Positions 42,179 through 52,574 of a stretch of 64,000 bases of DNA are shown one piece after another. Below the pieces are notes generated by a model. That model was not told the DNA's origin and did no database searches. It worked only from the letters and a program-made list of their open reading frames with translations. Position numbers and translations under genes: made by a program. Positions within the stretch are counted from its first letter, which is position 1, and each line of letters starts with the position of its first letter. This stretch comes from Planctomycetota bacterium (GTDB lineage Bacteria > Planctomycetota > J058 > JAJDCP01): assembly GCA_029260765.1 (NCBI GenBank), contig JAJDCP010000023.1, positions 1-64,000 of the forward strand. The letters run 5' to 3'.

Positions 42179-44155
42179 TCATTCTACCGCCACAGGCCCC
42201 GGGGACAGCAGATCTTCTTCGTCTGCAAGCCGGTCACGCTTTGTCCGCCGTGCCAGCGCCCGATCGACCACGCTGTGCAACTCTTCGAGGCGGAACGGCT
42301 TTTTCAAAGCAGCCGCAAAGCCCATGCTTTGATAGTCGTTGAGGCAGGGCCCCGACGAATAGCCACTCGCCACGATCCCGGGGCACGCGGGATCGAGACG
42401 CCGGATCTGCTGCATGGTCTCTTCACCGCCCATCCCGCCCGGGACGGTCAGGTCCAGAATCGCCAGATCGAAGGGCCGCTGCGCGCGTTGCGCGCTGCGG
42501 AACAACTCCAAGGCCGCGGCGCCGTCCGCCGCCGCCTCGCTCTCGAAACCCAGATAGCCGAGCATCGAGACGAGCAGCTTGCGGACTGCTTCCCTGTCGT
42601 CCATGACCAACACCCGCCCGCCCTCGGCGCCAGGCGGTGCGCTCTTCGGCACCGGACGCGCCAGCGGGCGCGATGCCGCCGGCAACAGGATCTCGAAGCA
42701 AGCCCCTCGCGCTGGGCGGGAACGCAGCTCGATCCGGCCCCCATGTTTCTGCACGATCGAGTGGACCATCGGCAGCCCCAGACCGCTGCCCTGAGGTTTG
42801 GTGGTGAAGAAGGGATCGAAGATGCGCGAGCGTAGCTCGGGGGCCACGCCGGGCCCCTCGTCTTCGAGCTCGACCCTGACGTAACGCCCCTCGGGCAGGG
42901 AGCCGGCCTCGTCGAGCTCGAGGTTCACGGCCCGCACCCACAGCCGGCCGCCGCGCGGCATGGCCTGCACTGCATTGAGGGCCAGGTTGTGGAACACTTG
43001 ACCGAGCTGCGTTTCGTCCGCTTCGACGTGCCACAAGCCCGGCTCCGTCTGCATCTCTGCCTCGACGGCGGACCCGCGCAACGAAAACTGCACTGTCGAA
43101 CGCAGCAACGCGCTGAGGGAGATCGGGCTCAGATCGGGTCTCCCGCCACGGGCAAAGGTCAACAGTTGCTGGGTGAGTCCGCGCGAGCGTTCGCAGGCGA
43201 GCAGGGCCTGGGACAACGGATCGGCGAGGTCGTGCCCCAACGCCAGGCAGTGCCCGGCCAAGGAGAGGTTGCCCTCGATGACGCAGAGCAGGTTGTTGAA
43301 GTCGTGGGCCAGGCCGCCAGCGAGAACTCCCAGGGACTCGAGCTTCTCGGTCTTGAACGCCTCTTCCTCGAGCCGCCGCCGGGTCGTGACATCCTCGAAA
43401 GCCAACACCGCCCCGGCCACCTCACCCTGCCGGTCGCGGATCGGTCCGGCCCGGCAGGTCAGCAGCCGCTCGGCACCAGAACCTGTGCGCAGGACGGCGG
43501 GCCGTTGGAAGGTGATGAGCTCGGCACGCTGTAGAGCATCCGCCAGTGGATCGGGCACGGCTTGCCCCGTCCGCTCATCGAACAGGCGCAAGATGTCCTG
43601 CGCAGGACGTCCACAGGCATCCCCCTCAATGCCCAGGATCCGGGCGCCTGCATGGTTGAGGAAGGCGACGCAACCGCTCTGGTCGACCGACAGGACGCCG
43701 GTCGAGACATGCTCCAACGTCACGGCCAGTTGCTCTTTCTGATGCGCCAGAGCCTGCTCGGCCTCGACCTGCTCGGTCACATCGAAGGCCGTGCCCAGCA
43801 CAGCCTGCTGGCCCTCGAACTGGATGCGCGCCCCGGTGTAGTCCAGCCACCGGACAGTGCCCTGACAGGTGAGAATCTTGACCCGGTAGCGCCGGGGGAC
43901 GGCGTCTCCTTGTTGACGGGCCTGACCGCGATCCTGGACCAGCTTGCGGAAGTCGGGATGGATCATCTCCCAGAAACGCATCGCCAGCAACGCCTGCCGC
44001 GTGTACCCGGTCAAGGCCTCGGCCGCGGCGTTGGCGTAGACGTTGCGCACGCCCTGATAGATGAAGATTCCCGCCGCGGACGCTTCGCACAGCAAGCGGA
44101 AACGGTCTTCGGAGGAGTCTTCCGCAGCAGAGGTATTTTGTGGGACCTCGGGCAA
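42179..44155 (-). CDS. Hybrid sensor histidine kinase: PAS-PAS-HisKA-HATPase-REC
   Basis: A 658-residue soluble kinase. Two PAS domains (about 18-135 and 145-260) precede HisKA with SLGVLAGGLAHDFNNLL (phospho-His in AHDFN near 285), the HATPase with HNLALNAVQAM, DEGPGVAPE, GSGLGLPMVHSIV, and a C-terminal receiver domain with ILDLTVPGGMGG (Asp) and KKPFRLEEL. The HDFNN pattern places it in the family common in myxobacteria and deltaproteobacteria. A TTG at 44155, with a ggag upstream, is the start; no upstream ATG is available. No separate output regulator is adjacent. Confidence 0.88.
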   Translation of the reverse strand: MPEVPQNTSAAEDSSEDRFRLLCEASAAGIFIYQGVRNVYANAAAEALTGYTRQALLAMRFWEMIHPDFRKLVQDRGQARQQGDAVPRRYRVKILTCQGTVRWLDYTGARIQFEGQQAVLGTAFDVTEQVEAEQALAHQKEQLAVTLEHVSTGVLSVDQSGCVAFLNHAGARILGIEGDACGRPAQDILRLFDERTGQAVPDPLADALQRAELITFQRPAVLRTGSGAERLLTCRAGPIRDRQGEVAGAVLAFEDVTTRRRLEEEAFKTEKLESLGVLAGGLAHDFNNLLCVIEGNLSLAGHCLALGHDLADPLSQALLACERSRGLTQQLLTFARGGRPDLSPISLSALLRSTVQFSLRGSAVEAEMQTEPGLWHVEADETQLGQVFHNLALNAVQAMPRGGRLWVRAVNLELDEAGSLPEGRYVRVELEDEGPGVAPELRSRIFDPFFTTKPQGSGLGLPMVHSIVQKHGGRIELRSRPARGACFEILLPAASRPLARPVPKSAPPGAEGGRVLVMDDREAVRKLLVSMLGYLGFESEAAADGAAALELFRSAQRAQRPFDLAILDLTVPGGMGGEETMQQIRRLDPACPGIVASGYSSGPCLNDYQSMGFAAALKKPFRLEELHSVVDRALARRTKRDRLADEEDLLSPGPVAVE

Positions 44156-44363
44156 GGTTCAAACACTCCGAATGGGGAGAAGGTTTGCTGGGTCAGACCC
44201 TCACGCGCAGAGTATACCCGCCAGAGGCGGGCAGATGCTGGCGAGCTTGAAAACCCGACTCTCTCAGAGACTGTCTCACGGAACGAAGAATGACGTCGGA
44301 TCGGTGGTAGATTTCAACCGTACGGGGCTCTGCGAAGTGCAGGAATTTCTGACTTTTCTTTTT

Positions 44364-44424
44364 GTAGGGGAGGGGTTTACCCCCTCCTACAGGCGTCTCG
44401 GGCGGGGGTAAACCCCGCCCCTAC
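44364..44424. repeat. Palindromic GTAGGGG...CCCCTAC repeat, copy 2
   Basis: Same family as 25007-25058: opens GTAGGGGAGGGGTTTACC and closes GGTAAACCCCGCCCCTAC, with two inner hairpins. It lies in the 323-bp gap between uvrC and the hybrid kinase gene, which otherwise holds nothing recognisable. It could end uvrC transcription. Confidence 0.75.
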
Positions 44425-44478
44425 ATGACAACCCAAACCAATCTGACGGTGGAAACCCGTACCGCGAGACAGTTTCTC

Positions 44479-46338
44479 TCAGCCCGCCGCTTCGGCGTGC
44501 AGATCGAGAAACGCGCGCACCTCGGCCGCCAATTTGTCCGAGAAACCTGGAACCTGCGCGAAGTCCTCCGCGCGCGCACGCTTGACCCCTTTCAGGCTGC
44601 CGAAGGCCTTGAGCAGCGCCTTCTTGCGCTTGGGCCCCACACCGGGGATCTCGTCGAGCAGGCTCTTCAGGTTGCGCCGCTGACGCAGCTCTCGGTGGTA
44701 CTCGATGGCGAACCGGTGGGCTTCGTCGCGGATGCGCTCGACCAGGTGCCGCTCCGGCGTGCCGCGCGGCAGCTCGCGGGCCTCGCGGTCGCCGGGCAGG
44801 AAGATACGCTCCTCGCTGCCCTGGGCTGTGCGCGCCTTGGCGATGGCCGCCAGCATCACCTCATCCTCGAGCCCGGCTTCGCGTACGACCTCGACCGCCT
44901 TGCCCAGCTGGCCCTTGCCGCCGTCGACCAGGATCAGGTCTGGCAGGGCCTCACCCTTGAAGCTGGCCCTCAGCCTGCGCCCGAGCACCTCCGCCATCAT
45001 GCCGAAATCGTCGTCGCGGCGCGCCTCTTTGATCTTGTAGCGCCGGTAACCGGACTTCTGCGGCAGACCGCCCTCGAAGCGCACCTGCGAAGCGACCGCG
45101 GCGCTGCCCATCAGGTGGGAGTTGTCGAAGCACTCGATGCTCCATGGCAGGCGCGCCAGCCCCACACGCTGTTGCAGAGCCTGCAGCAGCTCTCGCCGCT
45201 CGCGGCGCTGTTGTTCGCCGTGGCGCAGCACGCGCTCAGCGTTGGCGCGCGCCATCTGCAGCAGCTCCCACTTCTCGCCGCGCTGCGGCTGCACGATCGA
45301 GACCTTGCTGCCGTGGCGGTTGCTGAGGAACTCGAGCAGCTGCCCGACATCGCGGGGCTCGGCGGGTACCAGCACCTCGCGCACCGGCGGGTTGCCGTGC
45401 GCCACGTAGAACTGGCTCAAGAACCCGGCCCACAGGTCGGGAGCGGCCAGCTCGCTGCTGAAGCTGTAGCTGCGGGCCGAGACCAGCTTGCCGTCCCGGA
45501 CAAACAGCGCCTGCACGCAGGCCTGCCCGCCCACCCTCGCGGCCGCGAACACATCACGGTCGCCCTGGTTGTGGCGCTGCACTTTCTGGGGCACCAGCGT
45601 CTTCTCGACCGCGCTGATCTGGTCGCGGGCACGGGCGGCCGCCTCGTACTCCATCTGTTCCGCCAGCTCCTGCATTTTGGCGCGCAGCACGTCGAGCAGG
45701 TCGCTCTTGCGGCCGGCGAGGAAATCGACCACGCCGCCGACCTGCTCGGCGTACTGCTGACGGTCGACAAGCCCGACGCAGGGCGCGGTGCAACGCCCGA
45801 TCTGGTGCTCGAGGCAGGGCCGCGAGCGGTTGTTCAGCTCGGCGTCGCTGCAGGTGCGCAGCTTGTAGTGCAGGCCGAGGATGCGCAGCGTCTTGCGCAC
45901 AGCGCTCGCCGAGCTGTACGGCCCGAAATAGGTCGCCTTGTCGCGGCGCGGGCGGCGCACCACCTGGATGCGGGGGAACTTGTGGCGGGTGTTGATGCGC
46001 AGGCTGACGAAGGTCTTGTCATCGACCAGCTTGATGTTGTAGCGCGGCTTGTGGCGCTTGATCAGGTTGTTCTCGAGGATGAAGGCTTCGGTCTCGTTGC
46101 CCGTGCTCAACACCTCGAAGTCGGCCGTCTTGCGCACGATGAAGGGGTAGAAGATGCGGCCATCATCAGCTTGCCGGAAGTAGCTGCGCACCCGGGCCCG
46201 CAGGCTCTTGGCCTTGCCGACGTAGATCACACGCCCCTTGGCATCTTTGAACAGATACACTCCGGGGCTGGTGGGCAAGCCTTCCAGTTTGCGCTCGAGG
46301 CGCTGCGCTGTGCTGAGCTCTTCCTCGGCCCCCGGCAT
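44479..46338 (-). CDS. uvrC: UvrC excinuclease subunit C
   Basis: Makes both incisions flanking a bulky DNA lesion after handover from UvrB. 619 residues, normal. Domains: GIY-YIG (SPGVYLFKDAKGRVIYVGKAKSLRARVRSYF, residues about 24-55), a UVR/UvrB-binding motif (LAEQMEYEAAARARDQI near 225), the RNase-H-like endonuclease domain with IECFDNSHLMGS and LILVDGGKGQLG, and two C-terminal helix-hairpin-helix motifs (IPGVGPKRKKALLKAFGSLKGV). The Cys-x6-Cys-type CLEHQIGRCTAPC is also present. It lies 17 bp downstream of uvrB on the same strand. No uvrA or response-regulator gene is in view. Confidence 0.97.
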   Translation of the reverse strand: MPGAEEELSTAQRLERKLEGLPTSPGVYLFKDAKGRVIYVGKAKSLRARVRSYFRQADDGRIFYPFIVRKTADFEVLSTGNETEAFILENNLIKRHKPRYNIKLVDDKTFVSLRINTRHKFPRIQVVRRPRRDKATYFGPYSSASAVRKTLRILGLHYKLRTCSDAELNNRSRPCLEHQIGRCTAPCVGLVDRQQYAEQVGGVVDFLAGRKSDLLDVLRAKMQELAEQMEYEAAARARDQISAVEKTLVPQKVQRHNQGDRDVFAAARVGGQACVQALFVRDGKLVSARSYSFSSELAAPDLWAGFLSQFYVAHGNPPVREVLVPAEPRDVGQLLEFLSNRHGSKVSIVQPQRGEKWELLQMARANAERVLRHGEQQRRERRELLQALQQRVGLARLPWSIECFDNSHLMGSAAVASQVRFEGGLPQKSGYRRYKIKEARRDDDFGMMAEVLGRRLRASFKGEALPDLILVDGGKGQLGKAVEVVREAGLEDEVMLAAIAKARTAQGSEERIFLPGDREARELPRGTPERHLVERIRDEAHRFAIEYHRELRQRRNLKSLLDEIPGVGPKRKKALLKAFGSLKGVKRARAEDFAQVPGFSDKLAAEVRAFLDLHAEAAG

Positions 46339-46355
46339 CTGTCCTCCTCCGCCGC

Positions 46356-48350
<1,995 letters not shown>

Positions 48351-48744
48351 CGCGGCTCCTGCTGCGGGCTGTGCAGTGCATCAAGCCTGGCTGCGGTCGA
48401 ACTGTCAAGGGGCCGCGGAGAGTCGTCGCCTGGAGGGCCTGGAAGGCCGCTCGGTGGGGCGGGGATGGCCGACCCTGGGCAGGAAGTAAAGTGCAGCCGC
48501 GCCATCGTCCGGCTGGTGAAGAACTGCCGCCTGCACGATCTGCTCGGCCCGGCCACCCTCTCCTCCGCGCGTTGTGCTCAAGAAAAATTGGAAATGCCTG
48601 TCTCCTTGAGATTCTGGAACAGCTGTTTCACCACTGCGTCAGGATACCACAGCCCCTGGCGAGCCCTGGACGCGGTCCAAGGATAGTGCTCTACCTATGG
48701 CTTGGAAAAGAGTGCAGTGCCCCAGATTGCCTTGAGGGCCAAGC
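48351..48744. other. Gap between uvrB and the truncated membrane gene
   Basis: Presumably holds the promoters of uvrB and of the divergent 48745 gene. A 10-bp palindrome AACAGCTGTT (48618-48627) is present but does not match a standard LexA box. No RNA gene or repeat was seen. Confidence 0.4.
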
Positions 48745-49020
48745 ATGAAGCCAGAGACGCTCGAAAAGTCGCCCACAACGGGACCCACCGTCTGGGAGGT
48801 CAGCCGCTGGCCCCTGGTGGTCTTGACGGGCGCCGCCGTGCTGGGGCTGGGCCTGTGGGCCTCATGGCTGATGTCTCAGCACATGGATTTGATGCTGATA
48901 CTTCGGCGCCTTTCGCTTCCGCTGTCCCTACCTATCATTCTGGGCTTGAATGGGTTGGAGAACTGGTGGGTCCGGCGCAGCATGAGGCGCAAGATCGCGG
49001 AGTCGGCAGGGTTTCAAGGC
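48745..49020 (+). pseudogene. Truncated two-helix membrane protein, 3' end replaced by IS630 remnant
   Basis: About 92 residues start at ATG 48745. Two helices are clear (WPLVVLTGAAVLGLGLWASWL and LILRRLSLPLSLPIILGL), then basic NWWVRRSMRRKIAESAG. Beyond about 49020 the same frame becomes transposase sequence (FDVYQFPYDPDTPVVCLDE), so the host gene was cut and now ends in foreign codons. The original protein is not recognisable. Confidence 0.55.
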
Positions 49021-49626
49021 TTCGACGTCTACCAGTTCCCCTATGACCCAGACACGCCGGTCGTCTGCCTGGATGAGCTGAGCAAGCAATTGGTGGCCGA
49101 GGTCAGGGCTCCGATACCGCCAGCACCCGACCGAGCAGCGCGAGTCGACTATCAGTACAAACGCCACGGCGTCGCAAACGTCTTCATGTTCACTGAACCG
49201 CTTGCGGGCTGGCGGTCAGTGTCGGTGGGGGACGAGAGTGGACTGGGCGCAGGCCGTGCACAAGTTGCTGTATGTGCGGTATCCAAAGGCTCGCGTGGTC
49301 CGACTGGTGCTCGATAACCTCAACACGCACAGCCTGGGGTCGTTGTATGAAACATTCACGCCGGAGGAGGCCCGTCGGCTCGCAAAGCGGTTGGAGCTGC
49401 ACTACACGGCAGCTGGTTGAATATCGCGGAACTGGAGCTCAGCGTGCTCAGCAGGCAGTGCCTCGACCGAAGGATCGCGACGAAGGAAGAACTTGCCGCG
49501 GAAGTGCATTCGTGGCTGGAGGAGCGGAACAATTCTACCGTTGGCGCCGACTGGCAGTTCATGACCGCCGATGCCCGTGTCAAGCTCAAGAGGCTCTACC
49601 CAGACCCGAAACTCTCCGCAAGCTGA
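49021..49626 (+). pseudogene. IS630-family transposase remnant, frameshifted
   Basis: Three frames together read like the C-terminal DDE domain of IS630 transposases. The first is PVVCLDELSKQL and DYQYKRHGVANVFMF with EPLAGWRSVSVGDE (to about 49220). The second is VVRLVLDNLNTHSLGSLYE (about 49290-49350) with an HYT end. The third is WLNIAELELSVLSRQCLDRRI with DWQFMTADARVKLKRLYP (to 49626). The PKHG linker between HYT and SWLN is missing. At least two frameshifts, no N-terminal DNA-binding part and no visible terminal repeats show it is dead. Confidence 0.85.
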
Positions 49627-49687
49627 CTTTTCTGACGGCGGCGGAATCTACCATGCCGGATCCACCACAGTAGAGCGGATTCGAAAT

Positions 49688-49700
49688 ACCGCGGAGGCGC
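49688..49700. repeat. Left arm of inverted repeat around GxxExxY pseudogene
   Basis: ACCGCGGAGGCGC, exact reverse complement of 50133-50145. The A-C-C-G-C-G-G-A-G-G-C-G-C-A-G-A-G style sequence is one I associate with the flanks of GxxExxY genes elsewhere. Confidence 0.6.
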
Positions 49701-49730
49701 AGAGAGCGCTGAGGGCCGCCAGCGTAGCGC

Positions 49731-50086
49731 GTGGCGCTCAACTCCATCACCGAAGCGATCATTGGCGCAGCGATCACGGTCCATCGGGCCCGGATTGCTG
49801 GAGTCGGTATACCAAACGTGTCTGGCTCACCAACTTCGTAAGCTTGGACACAAGGTCGATCGTCAGAAATCGCTGCCGATCGTATTCGACGATCTGCATG
49901 TAAAAAACGCCTTCCGCCTCGACCTGGACGTCGACAACAAAGTGTTCGTTGAGATCAAGGCCGTGAACCTCAAGCCCGTCCATGAGGCCCATCTATCTTC
50001 GGCTCGCCAAGCGCCCGGTCGGTCTGCTCCTGAATTTCAACGTTTTCACCGGAATCCGCAGACTCGTCAACGAATTCCCCAGGTAG
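49731..50086 (+). pseudogene. GxxExxY protein gene, frameshifted second copy
   Basis: Reads from GTG 49731 as ALNSITEAIIGAAITVH, loses a few bases, continues in another frame as GPGLLESVYQTCLAHQLRKLG through VFVEIKAVNLKPVHEA, then shifts again to YLRLAKRPVGLLLNFNVFTG and ends at 50086. Each piece matches the intact family. Two small deletions (one after VH, one after HEA) break it. An inverted repeat flanks it, as for the intact copy at 30534. Confidence 0.85.
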
Positions 50087-50132
50087 TCATCATTGGCCCT
50101 CAGCGGTACTCTGCGGCCCACGCGCTGCGCTG

Positions 50133-50145
50133 GCGCCTCCGCGGT
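50133..50145. repeat. Right arm of inverted repeat around GxxExxY pseudogene
   Basis: GCGCCTCCGCGGT, pairing exactly with 49688-49700; near-matches extend a few bases on both sides. Confidence 0.6.
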
Positions 50146-50198
50146 TTCTCAGGCTTCGCAGATGGGTCGTACCAACAATTCCTGTAGGCGACGCGGCG

Positions 50199-52058
50199 CT
50201 AGGGAAAGGGGAGCTCAAGCTCGACCTGCTCGATGCCTTCGGGGACGACGCAGAGCTGTAAGGGGCCTTCGCGCCTCAAGCTGCCGCGGGCCTGGAATGT
50301 GTAGCTCCCGGGTAGAAGCTGGATCGAGAACGTTCCGTCCGCGGCGACCTTGACATTGGCCGTGACGTGGAATCCGTGCGTCACCTCGTCGACTCTCACG
50401 TAAGCCGGACGCACTGTGTCGAACACGACACGTCCTGCGACCCGCACCGCAGGTTCGAGGCGTCGCTCGAGGCGCCGGGTCTCACCGAGAGAGAGCTCGA
50501 CCTGCTCGAGCAACCCGGCTCCGTCGCCAGACTGACGAACCCAGAGTCGCTGCGCACCGTCGATGGGACCCGTCAGGCACACGACCTGTGTGTCGCCCCC
50601 GACCCGTTCCCCGGCCTGGGCAGTGCGACGGTGGTCGTCACGGAGCTTTGCCTGCAGGTAGCTCCCGGGGGTGCAGCCGGTCACGACGAGCTCGAGCACC
50701 GTCGGTGAATGGACGCGGATCACGAGGTCGGCGACGTCTTCGCCGGGTGCGAGGTCGACCACGGCGGTCTCGGCAGTGACCTTCCCGCTGGTGTGGACCA
50801 CCAGGTAGTGCTCGCCCGCGCGCAGCTCGGGGAAGTGGAACGCGCCGTTTGCGTCCAACGACGCCTGCGGACCGCTGCTTCGTCTCCAGTACGCGACCGC
50901 CGTTCCCTTGCTGACGGGCTCACCGAGCTCGTCGACGACCCATCCCGAGATGGAGCCGGCGCGCTCGACCTGGAAGTCGCGATGGTGAACTCCAGGCTCC
51001 TCGATCGAAGCGAGAGTGCCCTGCCAGCTCTCCGCTCCCGTGCACTCGACCACGACATCGATCGGCTCGGGGGACGGCTCGAAGGCCCAGGTCGCGTACT
51101 CGCCGTGGCGTATGTATCCATTCCGGAGGTATGTCCCCCCGCGTGTGAGACGCACCTCGCCACTCTGGACGGGCGCTCCGTCGGCGCTGAGCACTGTCCC
51201 GGTCAGCGAGACGCCACGGTCGAGCCCGATCGCGAGCGGTGCATCGTCGCCGCTGACGAGGATGTCGCATTGATGGACGAGGTACGCGTCCCGCTTCCGA
51301 ACCTCGAGCCCCCAGGCTCCGGGCATCAAGGCCGGCAGTGTGAACTCGCCCGCGGCGTCGGTCTTCGCTTTGGTCTGCCCAAAGACCACGGGGACCGTTG
51401 GATCGGTCAGCAGCGTCGCGTCGATGAAGGCGCCTGCGACCGGGAGGCCGGTGTCGTTGGCGAAGACGCGTCCGCGCAGGGACAACCCCTGGGTCAACAC
51501 CAGCACCACCCCCACCAAGGTCTCATCCTCGCCAAGGGTGAAGGTGTGCTTCCCCGAGTCGAGCAGACCTTCATAACACGCGAACAACGTCAGCTCCCCA
51601 GCGGGCAGCCCGGCCTGCTCGAAGTGACCCAGCGCGTCGGTTTTGAGGTCCCGACCGAACCGTTCGACACGGACATTGACCCGCGCCTCCGCGAGCGGCG
51701 ACCCGTGCTCATCGAGCACGCGCCCCGAGACGCTCGCGTCGCCCAGAGGCTCGAGCTCCCTGCGGCGCGGGTCATCTTCGCGAGGCGCCGAGGTCGGGGA
51801 CTCAGGAACAGGTGTGGTCCCGGCTTCCGGAGTGGGGGGTGGTTTGGCAGTCTGGCGCGCGTCGTCGGTCCCTGCAGGCGGAGGCGGAGGAACCGACACG
51901 GGCACTGCGGCGGCGTCGGAGTTGGGCCGTTCCGGGGGTGCTTCCGTAACCTGAGGTGGAGGGACAGGGATGGTCGGCGCAGCCCACCACAGGCTGAGCA
52001 GGAGCCCCACGACGGCCAGGGCTCCTACGGCAAGACCTTGGCGCGTCGAGCGATGCAT
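50199..52058 (-). CDS. Large membrane-anchored protein with carboxypeptidase-regulatory-like repeats
   Basis: A 619-residue protein anchored by an N-terminal helix (LAVGALAVVGLLLSLWWA), then a proline-rich linker (about 30-100), then four or five beta-sandwich repeats of the carboxypeptidase-regulatory-like type: VSGRVLDEHGSPLAEARVNV, LRGRVFANDTGLPVAGAFI, LTGTVLSADGAPVQSGEV, ISGWVVDELGEPVSKGTAV. These end in TxANGxFxFxxLxAGxY-like strands. Such proteins are typical of Planctomycetota cell surfaces and may bind polymers or form adhesins. No catalytic motif is seen. It is monocistronic as far as can be seen, with a weak ribosome binding site. Confidence 0.82.
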   Translation of the reverse strand: MHRSTRQGLAVGALAVVGLLLSLWWAAPTIPVPPPQVTEAPPERPNSDAAAVPVSVPPPPPAGTDDARQTAKPPPTPEAGTTPVPESPTSAPREDDPRRRELEPLGDASVSGRVLDEHGSPLAEARVNVRVERFGRDLKTDALGHFEQAGLPAGELTLFACYEGLLDSGKHTFTLGEDETLVGVVLVLTQGLSLRGRVFANDTGLPVAGAFIDATLLTDPTVPVVFGQTKAKTDAAGEFTLPALMPGAWGLEVRKRDAYLVHQCDILVSGDDAPLAIGLDRGVSLTGTVLSADGAPVQSGEVRLTRGGTYLRNGYIRHGEYATWAFEPSPEPIDVVVECTGAESWQGTLASIEEPGVHHRDFQVERAGSISGWVVDELGEPVSKGTAVAYWRRSSGPQASLDANGAFHFPELRAGEHYLVVHTSGKVTAETAVVDLAPGEDVADLVIRVHSPTVLELVVTGCTPGSYLQAKLRDDHRRTAQAGERVGGDTQVVCLTGPIDGAQRLWVRQSGDGAGLLEQVELSLGETRRLERRLEPAVRVAGRVVFDTVRPAYVRVDEVTHGFHVTANVKVAADGTFSIQLLPGSYTFQARGSLRREGPLQLCVVPEGIEQVELELPFP

Positions 52059-52574
52059 CGTGAACTCCTGGCGGACAGCCCTCGTCCAGGGTACGCGGCA
52101 AGATTCTGGCCGGCAACCCGAAGCCGTCCTGCTGAAGCTCCGGGTGTGAGGTCGTGCCAGAGATGCGGTCCGCCTTCCACGACATCATCCTCGGCGAGAC
52201 ACAGCACCCGCATGGCCTGATCGCTGACGTGTTGCGCCGGGCCAGGAGGGAAGCGCCCTTGCGCCCGGACGCGCAAGACCTCGCGGCCAACATGCGCGCA
52301 GCGCTGGCCGGCGAGTGGACCGGCGATGGGGGAGCGCAGCAGGAATTCGAACAGCTCGTGCATCGCTGGTCTCCGCGTCCTTCGAAGGCGCTCTGGAGTA
52401 TGCGCCGCCCGGCTGTGGCGTGTCCAGCCTGCGGGGGGAGCAGTCTCGGGGGGAGGGAAGAGGAGGGCCGGCGCTCAGCCGGCACCCTTGATTCGTGCTG
52501 AGTGACGTGCGCGCTGCGCTGGGCGTCGCCGCGGCCTGGGGGCTCGGCGCGCGGGCTGACGTGACCTGTCGGGC
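52059..52574. other. Gap with one weak open frame (52154-52501, +)
   Basis: A 115-codon frame from GTG 52154 begins MPEMRSAFHDIILGETQHP and its first 70 codons have a coding-like third-base bias. The tail does not, and no family is recognised. No ribosome binding site is obvious. It may be a remnant or chance. Nothing else is assignable. Confidence 0.3.

Noticed and set aside
48618..48627. AACAGCTGTT palindrome as a LexA box for uvrB
   Set aside because: It is 268 bp from the uvrB start, short, and unlike the CTGT-N8-ACAG or GAAC-N4-GTTC boxes.
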